Shown here piece after piece: positions 1 to 8,974 of a stretch of 64,000 nucleotides of DNA; position 1 is the first letter of the stretch; each line of letters opens with the position of its first letter. The position numbers and the translations under genes were made by a program. This DNA comes from Dictyophora rubrovolvata. Its lineage: Eukaryota; Basidiomycota; Agaricomycetes; Phallales; Phallaceae. Under the pieces are notes generated by a model. It ran no database searches, was not told the DNA's origin, and saw nothing but the letters and a program-made list of their open reading frames with translations. The stretch covers positions 1 to 64,000 of the forward strand of contig CP114121.1 of assembly GCA_029959195.1 (NCBI GenBank), in the 5' to 3' direction.

Positions 1-337
1 AAACCCTAAACCCTAAAACCCCTAAACCCTAAAACCCTAAACCCTAACCCTAAACCCTAAACCCTAAACCCTAAACCCTAAACCCTAAACCCTAAACCCT
101 AAACCCTAAACCCTAAACCCTAAACCCTAAACCCTAAACCCTAAACCCTAAACCCTAAACCCTAAACCCTAAACCCTAAACCCTAAACCCTAAACCCTAA
201 ACCCTAAACCCTAAACCCTAAACCCTAAACCCTAAACCCTAAACCCTAAACCCTAAACCCTAAACCCTAAACCCTAAACCCTAAACCCTAAACCCTAAAC
301 CCTAAACCCTAAACCCTAAACCCTAAACCCTAAACCC
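1..337. repeat. Telomere, (CCCTAAA)n / (TTTAGGG)n
   Basis: About 48 tandem copies of CCCTAAA start at base 1. The C-rich strand reads inward, as expected at the left end of a chromosome. The first ~55 bases are irregular, with CCCTAAAA, CCCCTAAA and CCCTAA variants, and from there to ~337 the array is perfect. It then stops abruptly at unrelated AT-rich sequence. The heptamer is the plant-type unit. Most fungi use TTAGGG, so this is a real peculiarity of the organism or, less likely, of assembly. Confidence 0.97.
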
Positions 338-2994
338 ATTCTAAATCTAAAACAAATCCCTCACGTGATGGAACGAAAGAAACAGTCAGCCACTATTGAA
401 AACAAAGTCAAAATTGAAATGACAAGGGACTTACAAAGGCCATGGCAGTGGCAAATCCATGTATATAAAAGAAACTAAAAGAGACTATGAAATCACAGAT
501 GAGAAATGAAAGAAAAGTGGGGGAAAAGACTTACTTTAGTCTAAAGAGTGTTGCAGCGTGTAGGAGGTGGTGAGGGCTGGATGGCATGGATGGCATGGAT
601 AGCGATCAACGCGCCTCCAGTAGGACAAAGGATTTGAGCAAGCTAGATATCCACAGTAAGTATTGGGAACAGGAGACGAAATAAGAATAATAAATACTTA
701 CCAAAAACCAATGAAAAGGGCAGATTGTGGTAAAAAACAAAGGACAAGGACGAGGATATGGTTCAGACGCCGATGGCATCATCACGTGATGTCGGCGTTG
801 TCCATGATGACAGTTGACTGAATCGCAATGCGTCACGTGACCAACATGAACGCGAATGCGTCATCCAGAGTTGGATGAAGGAATCCATCCAGTTCCTATG
901 ATATTTTTAACGTGGTCAAAACATTAAAAATAAGGGTTAACTATAAAGAGAATAATTATTAGCTTCCTGAGGAAAAGCTATAATACTGGTTTTTTTAGAC
1001 ACACTAGCAACTGCCGAGTTTTTGATTACATAATGTGGGTGCTTATTGATAGACAAAAGTGTCATCCAAACTCGCACTGATGCATCCATCCCCTTCATCA
1101 GTTATTTTTAGAGAGGTGATGTCATAGTAAATAAGTGTTATCAATCTAAATTTAATTTATCAAATAATAAATATTATTTTATTTACCGGATACCCGGTAA
1201 AAGTCATATTACTACTTATTTCGGGGCTTGGCAGGAATTTCAGAGTTTTAATTTAACTTGTAAAATCCGGAGTAGCATAGTCATCTGTGTAAATTTCAGT
1301 ATTTTGACTCCAGAGAGCTCAACTCTGTATCAAATCAGAAATAAAAAAACATGGGTAGAATATTTTTTAAATCTCTATCGGCGTGCCATGTCGCTTAAAT
1401 AAGCGCCCGTACTCGCTTAACCGAGTGTCATCCAAACCCGTCCTCACCCATCCATCACTTACTCTCTGATTTTCAAAGGGGGAAATATACCATAAATAGC
1501 TATTAAATCCCCTAATTGAGAATACATATTTATTTACTATAATTCATACAACGGCATCCATGGTAAAATGACAATTATTTACCCGAAGCAAGCTCTTGTA
1601 ACTAGCCGAAGTAGTTCGGCCGTGGGAGAGCTACCTGAGCTGTGGAAAAGGTGGTTTAGTCAAGGGTACCCGAGGTTAGGGTTCTCACGACCCAACCTTA
1701 GAGGGTCAAAGGTGGCAGGAATACCAGTAGACAACAGTGTCATTTCAAACGGTGTCTTGGTAACTCACATACTCTGCTACTGGGTGCGATTAAGCTTCAC
1801 GTTGTTACATAGGCAGACACTGAAGAATACTCCAACAGCATTGTGGCCATGCTTTGGGACCTCGGATATAGCACCATAAGATATTTGATGCTCAAAGCCA
1901 TGATCAGTTTTTTAGGCACCTGAATGATGTTCTCTTTGCATGCAACAATGCTATTATGCTATAATTGCTAATTTGCTATTTCCTTGCACATTGTTGGAGT
2001 TCTGCGAGCCAATCCATTCTCTGAAGGGAAAGGGAGGGGGAGACTATTAAACGGGAGAAAATCTAAATCTAAGAAGCTTAATTGCCGTCGTGACTAAGAT
2101 AGTCTGTATCCTAAAGCGTCACACGTCCACCTTTAAACTTGCACAATGTATGGTGGGTCATATGCTGACTTACTAGCTTCGTTGGTTGGCCTTTTCTTTC
2201 ACCAAATTGGCATGAGGGTATTATAAAACTCAACGCCTGATGATTCTAGGGCCATGTCAAAGTGCCCAGGTAAACCACATATTATTGTGTGATAGTCTAT
2301 CAACGATAAACAAGACTACATACACCAGATCTTCAGCCTGGTTACCTAGTGAAAGTCACCAGGACAGCCTACTGATGATGAGGTGGCATAACAGTCTGCT
2401 TATAATCGTATAAACCTAGAAAAGTCTAAAGAAAACAGTCAACAAAGAGAGAATATGAAAAAAAAAGGATCACACACTGAATGACACTCTCCCAGCCTGA
2501 CCTGACTTCCATCCATCCTTTCCAGCATCAGAAGGGGAGGTTAGTGAGAATTATAAGAGAAAAGAGCATACCCAAAAACCCATAAGCCATAAGAGGAAAG
2601 AAAAAAAAGGCCATGTCAAATAATTCCAACAAGAGTGTGCACTCAATATCTTTAGCCCAGTCGCCTGGTAAATAGCACCAGGGCTTCCTACTGATGATAG
2701 AGAATGCAAGGTCCTGCTGATTGATTAGACAGACATCTAGGACAATAATTAACAAAGAAAAACAAAAAAAAAAAACAGCAAGACATACAAGATGATACCC
2801 TTTCCTTGCCTAACTTCCATCTTGTCCATTCAGCATAAAAAAAACCCTAAGTCACCCTGAAAATGATGGATGGAGTATAGGATATGTAGAAAAAAGTAAA
2901 AAGAATAAATTTAGGAAAGGAATTTGGGGTGGATTTTGAGACAGGAAGGTTAGGGGGAAGGAAGTATGTATGGTAAGAGCCCATTTTCACTCTC
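338..2994. other. AT-rich subtelomere without intact genes
   Basis: No convincing coding sequence is seen; the open frames are short and low-complexity. The stretch contains TCACGTGA palindromes at 361, 782 and 833. It also contains two diverged copies of a segment around GTGTCATCCAAAC (about 1069 and 1428) and a diverged tandem duplication (about 2270-2590 and 2600-2880). Homopolymer A and T runs are frequent. Confidence 0.7.
2270..2880. repeat. Diverged ~320-bp tandem duplication in the subtelomere
   Basis: Two adjacent segments share ordered blocks. These are a CACCAGG..CTACTGATGAT block (about 2356-2380 and 2677-2698), a purine-rich stretch with TCAACAAAG or TTAACAAAG, then a pyrimidine-rich block with CCTGACTTCCATC or CCTAACTTCCATC and a nearby CAGCAT (about 2500-2530 and 2808-2835). 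The spacing is about 320 bp. Divergence is high, so this is an old duplication, probably part of a subtelomeric repeat family. Confidence 0.55.
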
Positions 2995-3400
2995 TGTCAG
3001 GGTACGCTAGCGTCGTCTTCTTATTTTTCTACATTTATCTTCGATTCTGGTCTATTTTATTTATTTCCATATTTCTTGTATTCTATCCCATCTCTTGCAT
3101 TTCTCTCTCCTTCCATATTCCCATTTTTCCTCCAATGGGCGCTGAGCGCCCATTCTCATCAAAGCCATGGCCTAGGCCCCAGCTAAAAGTCCAGGAGCGG
3201 CGTGTATCTGCGTCCAGTCTATGAACCGAAGGCCGCATGTGGCCTTCGCCATTTTTCATAGTATATAGTTAGTAGCCCTAGAGGAGGGATCTCTAAGTTT
3301 ATTCTCTTAGGATCCCCTCCCTCTAGATGAGTTAGTATTATTCCTAGAATATATTTTACTTAGGATCCCCTCCCTCTAGTCTGAGAGAGTAGCCCTGACA
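2995..3400. mobile_element. Solo LTR of an LTR retrotransposon
   Basis: The 406-bp segment begins TGTCAGGG and ends CCCTGACA, an 8-bp perfect terminal inverted repeat of the TG...CA type. It is flanked by the 5-bp direct repeat CTCTC (2990-2994 and 3401-3405), the target-site duplication expected of LTR integration. Inside are a 21-bp near-perfect palindrome (3134-3154, core GGGCGCTGAGCGCCC), a hairpin with arms CGAAGGCC/GGCCTTCG (3227-3248) and a direct repeat of a TTAGGATCCCCTCCCTCTAG unit (3307-3326 and 3360-3379). No gag/pol sequence is adjacent, so it is a solo LTR left by recombination. Superfamily (Copia or Gypsy) cannot be told. Confidence 0.85.
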
Positions 3401-4571
3401 CTCTCATCCCTACCCTCATTTTTATTCTCATCCGTGTCCTTGTCTATGTCCATGTCCTCATCCAAATTCTTATCCTTGTCCGAATTCTTATCTTCATCTG
3501 AATCCTAATCTTCATCTGAATCCTTATCCTCATTCATACCTTTGTCCTCATCTGTATCCTTACCTTTGTCCATATTCATATTCTCATCCATAATCATATT
3601 ATCATCATCTGTATCTTTATCTCCTTTAAGATCTATTTCCTCAGTCTGATCTTCTTCAGTTCCTTTATTGAAAATATCATCAAATTTATCGATTGGATTT
3701 TCATCAGTTGGATTGATATTGGTGTATAGTTCAATATGATCTAAATCGGATAAATATAATTCTTTATCAACTAAATCAAGCTTTTTATCAGAATTTAATA
3801 GATCGATAACACCAATATTAGGATGAAGATATTCCAGTCCTGATAAAATATTAAAAAATAAAAAATAAATTAATAACTTTACTTACTTTCTTCTGTTTCG
3901 CAATGTATAATAATTTCCAAAAGTATTCATTCATAGGACTTTCACATAATAAAATCCAGTCTGAATTATTAAGAAAGTTATTATGATCTTCTTCTATTCA
4001 GAAGTTTTCAATTAAATTAATATTTTTTTCAATTAACCAATTATCTGTATAATCATCTGAAAAGTTCATATCTTTCAAATGATTTTATAAAGTCTATTTG
4101 ACTCCTTTTCGTTGTTCAACAAATTCTATTTCAAATGTAATTAAAAAGTATTTCTTGAACTTGATACTAACATTTACTTTGTAACTATAAGATATATCTG
4201 AATGTATTATGACCATATTCATATGCTAGAATGAATTGATAACACTGTCTCATTCCATGATAATTCATTCTATCAGTCATATGTATAATCTACTCTTGTA
4301 ATGTCCAACAATCTCAATCTACATCAACAATCTTCTTAGATAATATGTATCACAGTTCTGAAGTAAACTGTTTTTGAAGAAGTAAGTAATATAACAAAAA
4401 TTGAGAAAGATCTGTTGGAACGAGTTGGGATAAGAAGCTGGATTTATCTGGATTAACTGTATCATATAATTGAAGTGGAAAAATCACCAATGGCTGGATT
4501 TGTTTTGAATAGCCAGCCAAAGCTAGTATAAGTATTCTAATGAGACAATTGAGATAACTAAGAAAAATCAT
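3401..4571 (-). pseudogene. Decayed gene with an acidic Asp/Glu/Lys-rich tail, interrupted by the solo LTR
   Basis: Read on the minus strand, 3885-3405 gives a long frame rich in D/E/K, with blocks such as NPTDENPIDKFDDIFNKG and many DEDK-type repeats, broken by one in-frame TAG near 3508. Upstream, a plausible 47-bp intron (about 3842-3889, GTAAGT...TATCAG) joins it to an exon with SDWILLCESPMNEYFWKLL. Further upstream (to about 4571) fragments such as YHGMRQCYQFILAYEYGHN lie in other frames separated by stops. The solo LTR sits in its 3' part, so the gene was hit by a retroelement after or during decay. I do not recognise the family. The subtelomeric setting and acidic tail suggest a transposon-encoded or repeat-family protein, which is inference. 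Confidence 0.5.
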
Positions 4572-6869
4572 ATAAACAATAGAAATTACCAGTGTCCTCT
4601 CTTTCCTTATTTAGATTGTTTTATTCTTCCGAATAGTAAACTGGTAATGACAAATGCGTCATAAGTTATAGCAAGTATCATAGAATTGATAAATCGAATA
4701 TACTGTTTTTAATTGAGGGATCAGTTATGAAATATTGAACACATAATAAACTGAGAGATTCTAGATCATCATGTTACTTCATAACGTTTTTTTAGAACCA
4801 AGGTTGGGAATCAAATGATCATGATCAGCAATTTTTGGAATTAAACAATTCGATATTGAAAAACACTGAAAAAAACAATTTAAAATAATTAGAATAGTTA
4901 GTAAATCAAAATTAATACAAAATATATTTTGAATAATAATAGTAATAGTTTATCGAGGATAAAATAATATTTGAGAGGGGGATTTTCACGATTGATTTTT
5001 CTGATATAAGAGTTTATATATATATTAATTCTGATTATATAATGGTTATATTGAAAATAGACCTGATTTAACTGATAAACTGTCAACGAATGATGACATT
5101 GGATGAGTTTGCAGGATAAATTCCTATAAACCTACAAGATTCTGTCAAGAAATACGCATCTAAACAGACAGTTGATAACTTCCTATGGTTTGAGGCAATT
5201 TGAATATTTTTTGAATAAGACAGGATTGTTATCAGAGCTGGGTAGGTTTCATAAACCAAGATTAGTGGCTAGCATTGGTTTATCAGCGAGCTGAGTAATG
5301 AATGTATTAACACGTTAGATAAGACTGTATGAAAAATTTACAAATAACTTGCTAAATTGACTTTCAAGATGACACACCTTCAAGCTATTGAGGATAATAG
5401 ATACAGCAGGGTTGATGAACTTGGATGTACCTGTAAATAAAATGGTCCTCCATAGTACGTTGATCCATAAAGGTGAATAGAAAAAATGTACAGTGTTAGA
5501 CATATGTAGGACATAACGAAACTGAGCCTGGTCAGGATAAGGCACTAATAAGGCATGCAAAACACTAGATGATGATAGATGATGATAGATGATGGATGAT
5601 TTGAACCTAACATGATTATAAACTAAATAAAAGGGAAAATAAACTTGAAGACACCTATTGATCAAAACAAATAATATGCTCAGTACTCACTGTCACAAAT
5701 CGATATAGTACAACTTCTGGCCAGTAAAGCTTGGTACACAAGTTACAATACGTGATATGTGATGCATCACACGCATCACAGACAAACTTGCCTGTGTGTG
5801 AAATTTGGGGTTTGTGACTTGATAGTCTATATATTGAGGATTCTATAGCATAGCTTAACCAAATAATCTGTTGAATAGGGCAAGCAGGAAGGAAAAAAGA
5901 ATTTATGAGAAGGAGGTTTTACAAGGAGTTGAGGAATAAGAAATGCTCCTGCCAGTGAAAGAGCAGAAATTAAAAGTAATGAGAAGGATGAAGTGACTCA
6001 GCAATTTGTAGATACTCAATCTTCAACACTTAACTCTCAACTCTGAAGTGTAGGGAACAATATAATATTTAAACACTTTCATCTCATTCCTTTGTTAATC
6101 ACTAAGTTTGTTGTATATCAGTAGTAATAGACTTGTGGAGGATTATATATGACTTAATAGAGATATAAGTTGTAGAGAATGATAAGAAAAATGAAATGGA
6201 GCTGAGAAGTTTACATACAAATTTATCTCATTGTTTCAGCATTCACATAGCCCTAACAGACCACTAATTTTTCAGCCATTCAATCTATCCCACACCCTAA
6301 TATATCTTCAATCCCAACCTCACTCTCACTATTCAAATTCTTTCTCATCACTAAATCTGTGTAAGCAACAAGTGGTAGGTAGAATGAAAGATGATGGCAT
6401 GATGATGAGGGTGATGGAATGTGATGGCAAGTTTGAGAGGGTAGTGAGACTGAGATGGACACTAGGGTAAGACAAATTGAAACAGATCCTGCTTGTTTTG
6501 CAAAGAAGTGAGGTGCCTTTTACACAATTTGAAATTCTTGTCAACTTACAAAACTTCAATGAGCTTCAGTATTCTGGCCAAACTCAACTGAGACTATTCA
6601 CCTTATAATACATCAGATTGCATTTCATGGGTCTAGTTTGTTAGCATTGATTGGGGTGTGTAAGACCTCTTATTTTAGTATTAGGTCTGTGACCGGAACT
6701 TTTTTCATTCCTCTTTTACCCAATGTGTGAATGCTTATTGCCTGCTAGGACCTAAATTACTTCCTGTTCTTTGATATGACATATATATATATAATGTCTG
6801 AGGTGTTGCCTGAAGACTACTCCTTATTGATCAAAATATTCTACAATACAAATACAAACACTAATATAA
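4572..6869. other. AT-rich subtelomeric stretch, no gene recognised
   Basis: The sequence is AT-rich with scattered short frames only. The one clear structure is a decanucleotide microsatellite, (GATGATAGAT) about three times, near 5567-5600. Nothing else coding or structured could be supported. Confidence 0.6.
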
Positions 6870-8235
6870 TTATTACACCATCTTTCAATGGGGTTTAACT
6901 GCACACCACTTCCTAATTATGCATAAACCTTTCCACACTTTTCATCTCCTCATCTTTTAACATAAAGTCAAATTGTCAAACAAGTGTAGCCACCAAAATT
7001 TGCATTTGAAAATATGCCAGACTAGAAATCAAACCGTTTTTCTTTTAGTTTTGGAAAACGTTTCATAAGAAAACACTTACTTTTCCCCAACCCAAGCTCT
7101 AGGATCCATTCTGCAAGTTAGAAAATGTTTTTTGTAGTCATGCAGTTCCCCTTCCTTCCCGTCCTCTTGCTCTGATTCACCATCTGGCCACCTTTCAGGA
7201 CGGAAGACCTCTGGGTCGCTCCATATAGCTGGATCGTGCTGGATCGTATACGCGGGGGCGGGGAGTTTCGTCTGTGAGAATAACAAATATGAGTTTGCGG
7301 AAGACCTTGAAGCTCATAAAGTACTTACTCCAGGTCGAATATTCTGTCCTTTATCTTGACACTCATCCCGTCCAGACAACATGAGACAACCTAAACGCAT
7401 AAGTGGCGAACATTCTCAAAACTTCATCTATCGTTGTTTGTAGGTACTCTAAAAGACAATCAATATAACAATGGGAGACTAGTCGGCGGACAACCTACTT
7501 GATCATACCATAGAATGACTTTTCATGCACATCGTCAACATCCTCATCGCCCATGACCTCAGACTCGTTATCGATCGGAAGAAAAGAGTCATCAGAGCCG
7601 AACAGCCTTGTCAATCTCGTCTCTCAGTCTTTGCATTACCCGTGGCGACCGAGCTATCCGATACGTAATTGCAGCTGTACTGTTCGCAGTCGTGTCTGAT
7701 CCAGCAGTTCTGATATTAGTAATGAAGACGAGTCAGCCACCTTGGCTTATAAGAGTTGAGTCAAACTTACAACAACAGCATTGCTTCAGTAGTAACATCC
7801 GCTTCCGTGAACTCCCCTCCATCCGCGTTTTCTTTGGCCGTAGAGGTCCCCACGACGACCCTCGGCGCCAGCCCCAAGGCGTTTTCGAATACAGCGGGGG
7901 GCAATACGTCCAAGAAAAAGAAAGCGGAAGCCTTGGGCGTATATCGTAGACGGGGCGGAGGGATTAGAGCTATTCATACAAATGGAGTCATGTGCTTTTC
8001 TTTTCCAAAGTCAGTAGAGCGAGCGCGACACTAACCTTGTGAAGTCGATCAATGTGCAAGTATCTTTTTCCCGTTCTCGTGTAGTAACCCAATAGCAACG
8101 ACGTATATTTTGCAAGCCATGGACCAGGAATGTCGCTCAGTGGATCAGAACGAGTGATACGATGCACTGCAAGCAGAGCATTAACAGTAGTACCGATGAA
8201 CCAGAGGTTGAGGTTGATGGTATCTGATGATTAAA
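6870..8235 (-). pseudogene. Cytochrome P450 pseudogene (heme cysteine lost)
   Basis: Minus-strand segments follow P450 order. First is the N-terminal hinge DPLSDIPGPWLAKYTSL (about 8140), then a fragment with STIYAQG (about 7955). Next come a pre-I-helix segment ending EFTEADVTTEAMLL and the I-helix oxygen-binding motif AGSDTTANSTAAITYRIA (about 7690-7705). After these come the meander region IQHDPAIWSDPEVFRPERW (about 7190-7240) and the expected heme-binding loop at about 7080-7110. That loop reads DPRAWVGEK, where a working enzyme has G-P-R-A-C-V-G-E-K, so the cysteine that ligates the heme iron is Trp and the Gly is Asp. The region between hinge and I-helix is far too short and changes frame. 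The last helix has an in-frame stop. In life the family are ER-anchored monooxygenases; this copy cannot be active. Confidence 0.85.
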
Positions 8236-8974
8236 CTTGTTGCTGAGTCATCAACAGGAACGTAGAAGGGGAGTTGTTAAAGATTCTTAAAGCTGTACAT
8301 GGAATATTAAGCCCGATAGTCCCCCCTACATCATCTCCATCATTTTGTATATATATTGCGCCATACAGAAACAGCAAGATATGGATCGGATCTACTGACG
8401 TTACGGAAGGATCTTGGGGAAATGCCGTGGTATTGAGATATAGGAGAGTATGGTGTAGGTATGTGAAAGAGTATGAGGTCGGAGGGATAAAACCAGAGTC
8501 AGGTAGAAGAATAAAATAAGATAGCTCTTGTTGCTACCAAATTCGTCAAAGCGAGTAAGATGATTGACCGGTGATATTTTAAAGGAACAGAGGAGATACG
8601 ATTTATTTATTTTAAAGACCCTCGATTTGATGGTTAAGTCAAGCACACGCATTATAAACGTAATTTTTTTTACAGCATGTGGCATTTGTTAAAATAAATC
8701 TTGTCACGTTACCAATGGTTTGCTTAGTACGATACTTGAAACTTGAAGGTCCGTTAGTGTCAACTCCAGCTTTAACTTCGACTAGTTCTGATTGCCAAGG
8801 CAAACACACTGTTACACCCGTCTCAGAACTACATACAAACGTAGCAGGACTGCGGTCTCTGGTCCTCATCCATGTTACGTGCGTCTGGTTTAATCGTCCA
8901 ACGGCCGAACACGTCGCCACAACCATGCTAATTATAGCAACAGCATTCACGATAATACAAGGTTCAGTTCTCTA
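8236..8974. other. Intergenic region between P450 remnant and MFS gene
   Basis: A 103-codon open frame on the minus strand (8639-8950) overlaps a plus-strand frame of similar length. Neither shows a family motif or splice-supported extension. I see no supported gene here. Confidence 0.5.

Noticed and set aside
1-337. Short regular repeats that could be taken for a CRISPR or satellite array
   Set aside because: A 7-bp unit without spacers at a chromosome end is a telomere.
606-836. 76-codon minus-strand frame
   Set aside because: No motif, low-complexity context, and overlaps palindromes and AT-rich spacer.
7608-8034. Plus-strand frames of 92-113 codons
   Set aside because: They are antisense shadows of the P450 remnant, which explains the sequence on the other strand.
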